From contig NZ_CP063458.1 in the NCBI RefSeq assembly GCF_015169395.1, forward strand, positions 3,906,001-3,970,000: a stretch of 64,000 nucleotides of DNA, written 5' to 3'. This document shows, in pieces, positions 1-10,200 of the stretch (its first letter is position 1; every line of letters starts with the position of its first letter). This stretch comes from Humisphaera borealis. Its GTDB lineage: Bacteria > Planctomycetota > Phycisphaerae > Tepidisphaerales > Tepidisphaeraceae. A program made the translations under genes and the position numbers. The notes under the pieces are model-generated. The model was not told the origin of the DNA and searched no databases. It worked only from the letters and a program-made list of their open reading frames with translations.

Positions 1-1451
1 TCGAAGGCGGCAAGGACATCGGCGAGCAGGACGCGACCAGCTATGACGAATGGTCCGGCGACCTGAAGGTCGAATACAACCTGACGCCGAATCAGCGGCT
101 CGTCTTCGCCCACCAGCGATATCAGCAGAACAACGCGCCGCGCACGCATTCAACCGTCGACGGAATCAACTTTGCCGGCAGCACCAATGGGTCGGACCTG
201 CAGCGCGACCTCGACCAGTACCGCGACCTGACTTATGTCCAGTATCACGCCGACCAGTTGACGGGCGCGATCAGCAATGTGATGGCCAGCGTCTCCTGGC
301 ACCACCAGTTCGAGAGCGAAGACCGCATCCGCGGCAACGGCGCCCGCTCGATCTCCGAAACCGACGTCGGCAGCCTCGGCCTGCTCCTGCAACTGACCAG
401 CCCGACCCCGATCGGCGAGTTGACGTACGGCGTGGAGTACTACCGCGACAGCGTCAGTTCCAGTTCTTCCACCAACCCGATCCAGGGCCCGGTCGGCGAC
501 AACGCCAACTACGACCTTCTCGGCCTTTACATCCAGGACCGAATCCCGATCGGGGACCGTTTCGACCTGACCCTTGGCGGGCGTTTCACGTATGCCGCCG
601 CTGACATCGGCTCCTACGTCGATCCCACGACCGGGGACGCGGCGAGCCTGGAGCAGGACTGGACGAGCTTTGTCGGCTCCATCCGCGGCAACTATTTCAT
701 CGTCAAGGATCAGCTTTCGGCATTCGCGGGGGTGAGCCAGGGTTTCCGCGCTCCGAACCTCTCGGACTTGTCGCGGCTGGATATCGCCCGCAGCGGCGAA
801 CTGGAGATCGCCGCACCGGGGCTCGACCCCGAAGAGTTCGTCAGTTACGAAATTGGTTTCAAGGGTGCGTGGGACAACTGGGGCTTCCAGGCGGCATACT
901 TCTACACCGACATCAACGACATGATCGTCCGCCGTCCCACCGGCGCGACGATCGGCAGCAGCGCCGTGGTCACCAAGGCCAATGCCGGCGACGGCTACAT
1001 CCAGGGTATCGAATTGGGCCTGTCGTACCGGTTCCACCCTGACTTCACGTTCTTCGGCGCAGGGTCCTGGCAGGACGGCGAGATCGACCAGTTCCCCACG
1101 TCCGGTCCGCAGGTCGATCGCGAGCCGGCGAGCCGGCTCATCCCCACCAACGGGCTTCTGGGCATCCGGTGGGACGACCCGTCGCGGCGGGTATTCGTCG
1201 AGGGCGCAGTTCAGATCGTTGCGGCACAGCACCAACTCTCGAGCGGCGACAAAGCCGACACCCAGCGCATTCCGCCCGGCGGTACGCCCAGTTACGAGCT
1301 GTACCACCTCCGCGCCGGATGGACCATCAACCCCAACGCCACGCTGACCCTGGCCTGCGAGAACCTGTTCGACGAGGACTATCGCGTCCATGGCTCGGGC
1401 AGCAATGGCGCGGGCCGGAACTTCGTCGTCGGGCTGGAGCTGCGGTACTAG
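1..1451 (+). CDS. TonB-dependent receptor, C-terminal beta-barrel (5' end outside window)
   Basis: Outer-membrane receptor for energised uptake of a large ligand such as a siderophore, vitamin or oligosaccharide. The frame is open from base 3, so about 482 residues of the barrel are present and the plug domain lies upstream of the window. Alternating polar/aromatic strands run throughout. The family motif GFRAPNLSDLSRLD is encoded near 750-780 and the protein ends GLELRY, with the terminal aromatic residue expected of barrel proteins recognised by the BAM machinery. The last strands (FDEDYRVHGSGSNGAGRN) are also typical. The ligand cannot be told from the barrel. The next gene is 355 bases away and unrelated. 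Confidence 0.9.
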   Translation, partial: EGGKDIGEQDATSYDEWSGDLKVEYNLTPNQRLVFAHQRYQQNNAPRTHSTVDGINFAGSTNGSDLQRDLDQYRDLTYVQYHADQLTGAISNVMASVSWHHQFESEDRIRGNGARSISETDVGSLGLLLQLTSPTPIGELTYGVEYYRDSVSSSSSTNPIQGPVGDNANYDLLGLYIQDRIPIGDRFDLTLGGRFTYAAADIGSYVDPTTGDAASLEQDWTSFVGSIRGNYFIVKDQLSAFAGVSQGFRAPNLSDLSRLDIARSGELEIAAPGLDPEEFVSYEIGFKGAWDNWGFQAAYFYTDINDMIVRRPTGATIGSSAVVTKANAGDGYIQGIELGLSYRFHPDFTFFGAGSWQDGEIDQFPTSGPQVDREPASRLIPTNGLLGIRWDDPSRRVFVEGAVQIVAAQHQLSSGDKADTQRIPPGGTPSYELYHLRAGWTINPNATLTLACENLFDEDYRVHGSGSNGAGRNFVVGLELRY

Positions 1452-1467
1452 CCCAGAAAACGCGGAT

Positions 1468-1737
1468 CACGCGGAGGACACTGAGAACACGGAGAAATCA
1501 CGAAAAGGCGCGCTCCATGTGCCGGCCATTTTCCGTGTTTAGCCAGGAGTAATGTCACAGAGTGCATCATGAGGCTGACAGCCTCAAACCGAGAGAATGA
1601 AAACCGAACCGCAGATTGCGCAGATGTCGCAGATTGCCTTCTCCCCAATCTGCGACCTCTGCGGAATCTGCGGTTCACCTCAACATTCGTGCAAACTCTC
1701 CGTGATTTCTTCGTGTCCTCAGTGTCCTCCGTGGTGG
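1468..1737. repeat. Nested inverted repeats filling the 1452-1806 gap
   Basis: The 355-base gap after the receptor gene holds no gene. An outer imperfect inverted repeat (left arm about 1468-1506, core gaggacactgagaacacgg; right arm about 1695-1737) encloses an inner palindrome at 1607-1675 built on gcagatt/aatctgc units. The inner palindrome recurs at 48826-48893 and 49066-49134, so this is a dispersed family. A tight hairpin (gaggct-gac-agcctc, 1571-1585) lies between the arms and may help end receptor transcription. Confidence 0.85.
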
Positions 1738-1806
1738 TCCTGCATTTTTCAGGTTAGGGAATGACACTCGCAACCAACGCCCGGTCCGTATAGCTTTCCC
1801 GGTCCC

Positions 1807-3753
1807 ATGACCACGCCGCTTAGTGACTGTGCATCGGATACCGAACTGGCAATGCTCCGCGCCCTGTCGGATCGCTTTAAGAACGTCGACGCGGCACTTG
1901 CCGAAATCGCCCGCCTCTCGGCCGTTCTGACGCTGCCGAAGGGCACGATCCACATCATTTCGGACATTCACGGCGAGGATAAGAAGCTTCGCCACGTCAT
2001 CAATAATGCGTCGGGCTCGCTGCGGCCGCTGATCGAGCGACTGTTCGCGAAGGAGATGTCGCCACAGCAGTTCAGGGAGTTCCTGACACTCATTTTTTAT
2101 CCGGCGGAGGTGACCGACCGGCTGGCCGACTACCCGCTGAAGCCTGAGGAACTGCGCGCCTACGCCATCCGCACGCTTTTGGCGCAATTCGAGCTGGCCC
2201 GCGTCCTGGCGAGCCGGTTCAGCCACAAGCGGGCGATGGCCGTCTTCCCGCCGGAGTATCACGACCTGCTGCTGGAGATGCTCTACGCCCCCACACCCGA
2301 GCGCGGCGAACAGTTTGTCGAAGCCGTGGTCGATGAAATGATCAAGTGCGGCAAGGCCCTGCACCTGATCCACATCACCGGGCGACTGGTCCGTAACCTG
2401 GCGATTTACGAGCTGATCATCGGCGGCGACTGCTGGGACCGCGGGCCGCGGGGCGACCGTGTCGTGGACTACCTCCGACAGCAGCCGAACGTGTCGTTCA
2501 TCTGGGGCAATCACGATGCGGCCTGGCTGGGCGCGGCACTGGGCCACGAGGCGCTGATCTGCCACGTGCTCCGCGTCAGCCTGCGGTACCGACGGCTGAG
2601 CCAGCTCGACGAGGGGTACAGCATTCCCCTGACCCCGCTGGAACACCTGGCGCGAACCGTCTACGGCGACGACCCGGCGACGCAGTTCATGCCGAAGTCA
2701 TCGGGAATGCGTCCGAACGAACTCGTTGCCCGCATGCAGAAGGCGGCGGCGATCATGCAGTTCAAGCTCGAAGGGCAGATGATCTCCCGCCATCCGGAAT
2801 GGGAGATGGACCACCGGCGACTGCTGCACCGGATCGATCACGCCGCCGGAACCATTGAGGTGGACGGCAAGTCATATGCCCTCCGCGACAAGCTGTTTCC
2901 GACGATCAATCCGGCCGATCCGTACGCGCTGTCGGCCGACGAGCAACTCTGCCTGGATCGCATTCGCAGGTCGTTCACCAGCAGCCAGAAGCTCTGGGAA
3001 CACATGCAATACCTGGTGAACTTCGGCAGCATGTATCTTCGGCGGGACGACCACCTGATTTTCCACGGATGCGTACCGGTCGATGCCAACGGCGACTTCC
3101 TGCCGATGGTGATCGACGGCGAAGCGCTGGCGGGCCGGGCGATGTTCGAAGCGATCGACAAGGTGATCCTGCGGTCGCTGGAGCAGAAGGAGCAGAACGA
3201 CCTGGACCTGCTCTGGTACCTCTGGAGCGGGCCCAGGTCGCCGCTGTTCGGCAAGGATCGCATCACGACGTTCGAGCGAGATTTCATCGCCGACAAGCAC
3301 ACGCACGAAGAGACGAAAGACCCCTACTTCGCCCTGATCAACGAGGCCTGGTTCTGCGACAAGGTGATGACCGAGTTCGGGGTGAGCCCCGAACGCGGGC
3401 TTATCGTCAATGGCCACGTGCCCGTGAAGATCGAAAAGGGCGAGAGCCCGATGAAGCGCAGTGGCAAAGCGATCACGATCGACGGCGCGTTCTCCGAAGC
3501 CTACGGCGACCACGGCTATACGCTGGTGCTTGAGGCCGACCGCACACAGCTGGCGCTGCACCACCACTTCGAATCGGTGGAGTCGGCGATTCGCGACGGC
3601 GTCGATATCGTGCCGAAAGTGACCACCGTCCGGTCGTGGGAACGTCCGCGGCGAATGGCCGAGACAGAACGCGGCCGCGAGATGCAGCGGCACATCGAAC
3701 TGCTCAACCGCCTCGTGCAGGCTTATCACGCCAACAGGCTGAGGCAGCGGTAG
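1807..3753 (+). CDS. fbp: Fructose-1,6-bisphosphatase class III
   Basis: Hydrolyses fructose-1,6-bisphosphate to fructose-6-phosphate, the committing step of gluconeogenesis, in the cytoplasm. The 648 residues match the long class III (Firmicutes-type) enzyme. The metallophosphoesterase signature is complete: SDIHGED at about 52-58, GGDCWDRGPRGD near 206-217 and WGNHDAAW near 232-239, followed by a late NGHVPVKIEKGESP segment near 537 typical of this class. The ATG at 1807 is the first reasonable start. The gene stands alone, with repeats on both sides. Confidence 0.95.
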   Translation: MTTPLSDCASDTELAMLRALSDRFKNVDAALAEIARLSAVLTLPKGTIHIISDIHGEDKKLRHVINNASGSLRPLIERLFAKEMSPQQFREFLTLIFYPAEVTDRLADYPLKPEELRAYAIRTLLAQFELARVLASRFSHKRAMAVFPPEYHDLLLEMLYAPTPERGEQFVEAVVDEMIKCGKALHLIHITGRLVRNLAIYELIIGGDCWDRGPRGDRVVDYLRQQPNVSFIWGNHDAAWLGAALGHEALICHVLRVSLRYRRLSQLDEGYSIPLTPLEHLARTVYGDDPATQFMPKSSGMRPNELVARMQKAAAIMQFKLEGQMISRHPEWEMDHRRLLHRIDHAAGTIEVDGKSYALRDKLFPTINPADPYALSADEQLCLDRIRRSFTSSQKLWEHMQYLVNFGSMYLRRDDHLIFHGCVPVDANGDFLPMVIDGEALAGRAMFEAIDKVILRSLEQKEQNDLDLLWYLWSGPRSPLFGKDRITTFERDFIADKHTHEETKDPYFALINEAWFCDKVMTEFGVSPERGLIVNGHVPVKIEKGESPMKRSGKAITIDGAFSEAYGDHGYTLVLEADRTQLALHHHFESVESAIRDGVDIVPKVTTVRSWERPRRMAETERGREMQRHIELLNRLVQAYHANRLRQR

Positions 3754-3801
3754 GTTATGTTGTCCTGAGCTCAGCGAAGGACGATGGGCACGCTTCCTGG
3801 A

Positions 3802-3867
3802 ACCGCCGAGCGCCTGCTCGGCTCTTCGATTCAGGTCCGTGTTCGTGCCGAGCAGGCGCTCGGCGGT
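3802..3867. repeat. Perfect 21-bp inverted repeat between fbp and the ABC exporter gene
   Basis: Arms 3802-3822 and 3847-3867 are exact reverse complements (core gccgagcaggcgctcggcgg on the right arm) around a 24-base spacer. No T-run follows, so a simple Rho-independent terminator is unlikely. The style matches the other dispersed palindromes in this window. The rest of 3754-3970 shows no gene. Confidence 0.85.
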
Positions 3868-3970
3868 CCCAGGGTGGTTCCACGGCGACAACTCTGCCTG
3901 TTCGTAAACTTGCCCATAATCCGCCGCTGCTGGAAGCCCGTGCTGCGTTCGCGCAAACTGCTTGCCCCTG

Positions 3971-5929
3971 ATGTCCGTACTCACCGCCATCTTTCGCCGT
4001 AAATCCACCAAGCCCGCCGTCGATCCGGTCATCGCCGAGGATGAAGAGGAAGACGCGCGATACAAACCGCTCGACGCCAAGTTACTGCGGCGGATGGCGA
4101 CACTGCTGCTGCCCCATCGAAAACAGTACATCGCCGGCACCGCCGTCGGCCTGGTCCACGTGTTCCTCGAGTTGCAGTCGCCGCGATTCACACAGGCGAT
4201 CATCGATCATTGTTCGGCCTGGCTGATGCGGACGCCCGCGTCATCGGCCGAGCCGCCGGAGGTGTCGTTCGTGGCCCGGTGGTCTGCGGCGATCGCGAGC
4301 CTGATCGGATTCGGCCAGCCGCTGGCCAGTGTGCGGGGGGCGATTGCGACACTGGTCGTGGTCATCCTGCTCTGGGCCTGCGTGACGGTCGTCTCGGTCA
4401 TCCTCCAGCGGCTGACGATCCTCATCACCACCGGCGCCGGCGAGAAGGTGCAGTTCGAAATCCGCAGGCGGATTTTTGCCCACCTGCAAATGCTGTCGAT
4501 GAGCTACTTCGACAAGACCAAGCTCGGCCGCATCATCAGCCGATGCACCAGCGACATCGGCAGCCTGCGCGAAATCAACGTCTGGGGCATCTACACCATC
4601 ACCGCCAACTCGATGATGATCGTGATCGCTTCAATCATGCTCGCGATCACTGACATTCGATTGTTCCTGGCGGTCGCGCCGCTGGGGATTGCACTGTTCG
4701 TGATCAACCGGCTGTACCTGCAGAAGGCGGCCGGTGTCTGGCAGGTGGCACGCGAGGGCTACACCAAGGTGGCCACCAACATGGCCGAAAACATCACCGG
4801 CATGCGGGTGGTGACGGCGTTCCACCGGCAGTCGGAGAACCTCGAAGCGTTCAACGCCCTTCAGCAGAACAACACCGACAACAACGTGCGTGCCGCCCGC
4901 ATGAACGGCATTTACCTGCCATTGCTCGACCTGTGCGGATTTCTCGGAAAGCTGATCATCCTGCTCTACGGCGGCTACCTGATCGTCGCCGGGCGTTTTC
5001 CCGCTTCGCAGGGCGTGGGCGCGGTGGTTGCCGCGTATCTGTACTGGGACTGGTTCATGAACCCGATCCGCAATTTCGGGACCTTCTACAACCAGCTTTT
5101 GGTCGCGATGGCCGGGGCCGAGCGGGTGTTCAATCTGCTCGACATGAAGCCGGAGGTGCTCGACCGTCCCGGCGCAGCGGCACTGCCGCGAATCGTCGGT
5201 GAGGTGCGCTTTGACAACGTCACCTTCGGCTACAACCCGGACCGGCCCGTGCTTCACGAGGTGAACTTCGAAGCCAGGCCGGGGCAGATGATTGCCCTGG
5301 TTGGCGCCACCGGCAGCGGCAAAAGCAGCATCATCTCGCTGATCGCCCGCTTCTACGAGCCGCAGAAGGGACGCATTCTGGTCGACGGCCGCGACATCAA
5401 GGAGGTGACCGGCGAAAGCCTGCACCGCCAGATGGGCCTAGTCCTCCAGGTCAATTACCTCTTCACCGGCACCGTGATGGAGAACATCCGGTATGCCAAG
5501 CCCGGCGCGACCGACGAGCAGGTCCACGAGGCGGCCCGGCAACTCGGCACGTACGACGCGATCATGGCGTTGAAGGATGGGTTTTCGACGGACGTCGGCG
5601 AACGCGGCGGGAACATGTCGCTGGGCCAGCGGCAGCTCATCTGCTTCACCCGCGCTTTCGTCGCCGACCCCAGGATCTTCATGCTCGACGAGGCCACCAG
5701 CGCCGTCGATACCGCGACCGAATTGCTCGTGCAGCGATCCCTCGAAAGGCTGCTGGAAGGACGAACGACCTTCGTTGTCGCGCACCGGCTGAGCACGATT
5801 CTTCGAGCCGACCAGATCCTGGTCATCGATGCCGGAAAGATTATCGAACGTGGCACCCACCAGGCGCTAATCGCCGCCGGCGGGAAGTACTCACGGCTCT
5901 ATGATCAGTTCGTCACCCATTCCGCCTGA
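3971..5929 (+). CDS. ABC exporter, fused membrane and ATPase domains
   Basis: Homodimeric-type ABC exporter of the MsbA/MDR class, acting in the inner membrane. About 652 residues: a six-helix membrane domain (roughly 40-330) with the family segment near FDKTKLGRIISRCTSDI, then an ATPase domain with Walker A GATGSGKSS near 445, signature MSLGQRQ near 549 (in place of LSGGQ), Walker B IFMLDEATS near 570 and an H-loop in VVAHRLST. I chose ATG 3971; an in-frame TTG lies nine bases upstream. The substrate may be a lipid, glycolipid or drug; no neighbour settles this. Confidence 0.92.
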   Translation: MSVLTAIFRRKSTKPAVDPVIAEDEEEDARYKPLDAKLLRRMATLLLPHRKQYIAGTAVGLVHVFLELQSPRFTQAIIDHCSAWLMRTPASSAEPPEVSFVARWSAAIASLIGFGQPLASVRGAIATLVVVILLWACVTVVSVILQRLTILITTGAGEKVQFEIRRRIFAHLQMLSMSYFDKTKLGRIISRCTSDIGSLREINVWGIYTITANSMMIVIASIMLAITDIRLFLAVAPLGIALFVINRLYLQKAAGVWQVAREGYTKVATNMAENITGMRVVTAFHRQSENLEAFNALQQNNTDNNVRAARMNGIYLPLLDLCGFLGKLIILLYGGYLIVAGRFPASQGVGAVVAAYLYWDWFMNPIRNFGTFYNQLLVAMAGAERVFNLLDMKPEVLDRPGAAALPRIVGEVRFDNVTFGYNPDRPVLHEVNFEARPGQMIALVGATGSGKSSIISLIARFYEPQKGRILVDGRDIKEVTGESLHRQMGLVLQVNYLFTGTVMENIRYAKPGATDEQVHEAARQLGTYDAIMALKDGFSTDVGERGGNMSLGQRQLICFTRAFVADPRIFMLDEATSAVDTATELLVQRSLERLLEGRTTFVVAHRLSTILRADQILVIDAGKIIERGTHQALIAAGGKYSRLYDQFVTHSA

Positions 5930-6021
5930 GGTTCGATAAGCGACGCCACGGCAGTTCCATTCCCACGCCAATTTGACAGCCTGCCGGAGCATCAGGTCCG
6001 AGAATCTTTCGACTCAGGAAG

Positions 6022-7287
6022 TTGTTTAAGCTTGAACCCCATTTGATCGATGCTCGCTTTGTGATCAATCGCGCAGGATCGATCAGCCTCAGTGTATTTG
6101 CACCTTCCGCCGTGCGCCGATTCCGCGCCCGTGGGACGGTGATGATCTATGGCGTGATCACGATGTCGGTACTGATGGCACTGGGATCGCTCGCGGTCGA
6201 CTGGGGTCGGGTACAACTGGCCAAAACCGAGATGCAGCGGGCGGTCGATTCGGCGGCGCGGGCGGCGTCGGTCTATCTTCCGAGCGACACCGACGGTGCA
6301 CGCTCTGCCGCCATCAGCATCGCCGCCGCAAATCTGGTGGACGGCCAGCCACTGACCTTGCTGACCGGCGACATCGTCTTCGGCAAGTGGAACAACCAGA
6401 CGGGTGTGTTTGACACGTCGTCTTCGACGCCCGATGCGGTTCGTATCACCGCCCACCGCACCGCGGCGCGCGGTAGTGCGATCCCCATGGCCCTGGCCGT
6501 GGTGCTGGGAATTCGGTCGCAGGACCTCATCGTCACGCAGACGACCCAGTATGTTTCGTCCGGCGTCACCGGCATCATCGGCCTGAACAGTATCCATGCC
6601 GACAAGGACCTGTTTGTCGCGTCGTACAACTCGGGAACAACGACAAATCCGAGTCACAGCAGCAGGCTGTCAAACGGATACCTTGGGAGCAACGGGTCCA
6701 TCGACGGGAACCACGGCCATGAAGGCGAGGTCTATGGAACCGTCGTCCTGGGCCCGTCAGGATCCCTCACCGACGTGAACGTCCACGGGAGCACTCTTTA
6801 CAACTCGTCGCCGATCGCCGCCCCGACGTCACCGATCTGGTCGCCGCAGGCCAACCCCGGGGGGATCTCCCAGAACTATACGGTCAGCAGTAACACCACG
6901 CTTGCGGGTGGTACGTACTATTTCACTTCGCTGACCATCAACGACAGCAAGCGGTTGTCGTTCTCCGGCACGGCCACGATCTATGTGAATGGAAACGTAT
7001 CGATGGACGACGACGCCGCTTTGACGGCGTACAACTCCATTCCCGGCAATCTGAAGATCTATCAGATCGGGAACCGTACCTTCGGAAGCAGCGGAGCCAA
7101 GAATCTTGAGATCACCGCCGACATCGAGGCACCCAGTTCCGACTTTCGCGCCGACAAGAACCTGGAATTCATGGGGCGTCTGATCGCCAAGACGATCGAT
7201 GTCGATAAGGATGCAGATTTCTATTACGACGAGGCCTTGGGAACCACCGTGGGCGGCTCATCGGGTGTCGTAACGACCGTGAAGTGA
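6022..7287 (+). CDS. TadG-like pilus-assembly/secreted surface protein
   Basis: About 421 residues. After a short basic leader comes RRFRARGTVMIYGVITM, one membrane helix (about 45-65), then VDWGRVQLAKTEMQRAVDSAARAAS, the hallmark N-terminal segment of TadG/TadE-like Flp-pilus assembly proteins. The rest is a low-complexity Ser/Thr/Gly-rich extracellular region of likely beta structure. The start is uncertain: TTG 6022 gives the longest form and GTG 6061 is an alternative. No other tad gene is visible, so this may be a stand-alone surface protein. The stop lies 2 bases from the convergent AsmA-like gene. Confidence 0.7.
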   Translation: MFKLEPHLIDARFVINRAGSISLSVFAPSAVRRFRARGTVMIYGVITMSVLMALGSLAVDWGRVQLAKTEMQRAVDSAARAASVYLPSDTDGARSAAISIAAANLVDGQPLTLLTGDIVFGKWNNQTGVFDTSSSTPDAVRITAHRTAARGSAIPMALAVVLGIRSQDLIVTQTTQYVSSGVTGIIGLNSIHADKDLFVASYNSGTTTNPSHSSRLSNGYLGSNGSIDGNHGHEGEVYGTVVLGPSGSLTDVNVHGSTLYNSSPIAAPTSPIWSPQANPGGISQNYTVSSNTTLAGGTYYFTSLTINDSKRLSFSGTATIYVNGNVSMDDDAALTAYNSIPGNLKIYQIGNRTFGSSGAKNLEITADIEAPSSDFRADKNLEFMGRLIAKTIDVDKDADFYYDEALGTTVGGSSGVVTTVK

Positions 7288-7288
7288 C

Positions 7289-10200
7289 CTAGCGCGGCGG
7301 CGGAGACTTCTGTGCATTCTGGTAGTCGCCCAGCAGCAGCTCGCGCATTGACTTGCCCAGCTCGTCGAAGAGGACGACCTGCATCTCCGGCACGCCGACG
7401 GTTCCCCGCACACTGATGCTCGTGCCACCCTGCTGGATTGCCGCCACGATCGCTTCCAGGTCCGGAACCACGCTGCGGATGATGGGGATTTCCACGTCCT
7501 TCAGGGTTCGTACGCTGCCGTACGCCGTCGCCCGCAAGGTTGCATCCTGGAACCTGGCCAGGTCGATAATGGTGCCTACGGCTCGCACTTCGATACCGCG
7601 GTTGAAGTACCGGAAAGCATTGATGAATACGTCGCCGTTCTCGACTCGGAAGTCGAGTCGTCCGCTTCCCGTCGGCTGGCGCACGTCCTGACCCAGACGC
7701 ATGGCGTTGTACAGAAACGAGATGGTGGAGACGTTCCCCAGATCGGAGTTCCGCAGGTTGATCTGTCCGTCTCCCTGCATCGCCCGAAGCGCGCTTACCA
7801 GGTAGGTCTCGTCGGCAGGCTGGGTTGCCGGCTGCGTGCTGGCGATCCATCGTGGCAACTGTGCGTAGACGGGGTCGGGAACGCGCACCCTCACGTACTG
7901 ATCCGGCCGTTCGTCGCGGACGGGACGCCGAATGAGGTTGGACGTGCCGTAGAGCACCAGGCTGCCATCCACGAGGCCCGGCACCGGCTTATCGTCCGGC
8001 TTGAGGGCCTGCAGGATCTGATCCAAATCGAGACAGCGGAATCCGATCCGGAAGTGGCTCGTCAGCGTGTTGAGCCCCTCGACGCCACGGTCGTTCTCGT
8101 TTCGAACCGCCCGCCCCCAGAAATTGATCTCGCCGCCGGCGGCTTCCAGCGTGTTGGCCGGCAGGCGGCCGTTGCGCCTTGGCGGACACTCCTGCGATTC
8201 GTCGATGATCCCCGAGCGGTCCGTAAGCACCGCGCGGGCCAGGTGGAACTCCTCGTCGAGCCGTATCTGTGCCTGGAACAAACCGTCGCCGATCCGAATG
8301 CCACGGTTCGTGACGCCCGGCGGCGGCCGCGGCGCGTTGGGGCTCGACGGAAGCTTGTACCAGACGTCGCGCGACTTCAGCGCGACGGTTGCCCCCATCG
8401 GTTCCAAGGCGTCGACGCCGCCGATCGGCCCCAGGGCGCCGCGAAGGTCGAAAGTCCCCGACAGGTCTTTCAGGTCGGGCATCAGTTTCGAGAGTTCCGC
8501 CGGATTGACGTCCGTCATCATGAAGGACGCCGTCGTGGCGTTGGGGTTGTCCAGGTTGGCACTGGCGCGGGCTTCGAGCTGACTGTCGAACAGCTTGGCG
8601 GTCAGGAGGGTGACGTTCAGCGACCGATTGTCCAGTGTTGCGCTCAGTCGAACGTCGCCGGCGTCCACATCGCCGATCCGTACTTTCGAAGACGCCGAGA
8701 TCGGCCCTGATTCCAGCCGCAGGTTCGGCGCGATCGACTGCACAGTGCCCGCAGGCGGTTTGGCGTCCAGCGTCACCGCGATGCGCGGGGCCGATGCATT
8801 AATCGCGAAATAAGTGCTCGGCGGAATCGCCAGCGGCCAGTTCTCCAGCCGCAGGTCGTTGATTTCCACCGTGCTGGTACCGTTGAGCGCGATCGTCGGA
8901 TGCGCGGTAAAGACCCCTTGTCCCTGCCTGGCGACCAGGGGCGCAAAACCCGCCCGCCCGTTTTCGACAACGGTCCAGGCGTCGAGGGAATCGATCGCGT
9001 ACGAGCCCACGGCCAGATTTCTCGCCTCCACCTTGCCGCCGGCTCGGATCTGGCTGATGACGTCGCCGTAGATCGGCATGTAAACCGCCCAGTTCGCGGT
9101 CGCCGTTCCGGAGAGGTCGGTTCGGCCGAAGAACTTTCCGACCTCCTTCAGGGGCATGTCCTTGAAGCCGACGGTCAGGGTGGTCGCGTCCTGCTCCAGA
9201 TTGTGAATCGCTTCCAGCTCCCAGTTGGCGTCGAAGATCCGAAGTGGCGGACCAGAAGGCTCGCGCCATAGCTGCAGGCGGTGTTCGTCGGCGTAGCCCT
9301 TCACATTGATGCTCAGATCGCCAAGCTCGCGGTCCATAAGGCGAACTTTCACCCCTTGAACCTGACCGTTCATGACCAGCTTCGGCGGATCGACGGTGCC
9401 AGTGACCGATCCCGACGCGGCGAGCTTCCCGTCAACCAGTCGCGGCCGGGTCGGGCCGCCGCCGATCACGCGCGTTTCTTCGTCGGTGGTGGGCGGCGCG
9501 TGGTTGACTTCGACCAGGATCGACAGAGGCTCCGGCCGGCTGTAGACGTAGCTTCCCTTGGCCTGAAGGACGGTCTCGCTGGCCGCGAGTTTGATCGACC
9601 GCACGTGAACGATGTCGGGATCGCCGGCGAGTTCCAGGTCGATACCGAGCGCCTCATGAGCGATCTTGGGGAGCGGCAGGCTCTTGCCGGAAAAGCTGAG
9701 CGACCAATGCTTCGAGCGCGGCAGGAAGAATCCCCTGGCCGCAATGCGACCGGTGTCGCCGAGGCGTAGCGACTCCAGGCTGATTCCTGTTCCCGGCCAA
9801 CTTCCCTGCTGAACGCCGCCGGGGCGCGTGCCCAGTTTTTCTGACACCTGCAGGCTCGCGGCCAGGCCGGTCAAGTCGAGCATGCCGCGCGGGCCGCTCA
9901 GCTTGAAGTCCGGCAGCCTGACCGCGACCGACAGTTCCCCGAGGTTGGGCCCGGCCGCCGAGACTTCCACTCGCCCTGCCCAGCGGCGGGCCGTGTTGGA
10001 CGTCAGGAAGCCGTTGCTGTCGATCGCCGCCCGGGCTTCGATGCGGTTGTCGTAGGTCCGGAGGATGCTCGCGGTGACCGTGCCCGCATGTCGGACAGAG
10101 GACGGCGCGGCTGATGCCGTCCAATTTGCCGACAACTCGCCGGTGAAAGTCGCCGGCACAAAGTTCGCGTTGGCGAGAAGGTCGATCCCCGCGCCGCGCA

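Noticed and set aside
150-1391. Long minus-strand frame of 413 codons over the TonB receptor
   Set aside because: Antisense shadow caused by high GC; the plus-strand frame has clear receptor motifs.
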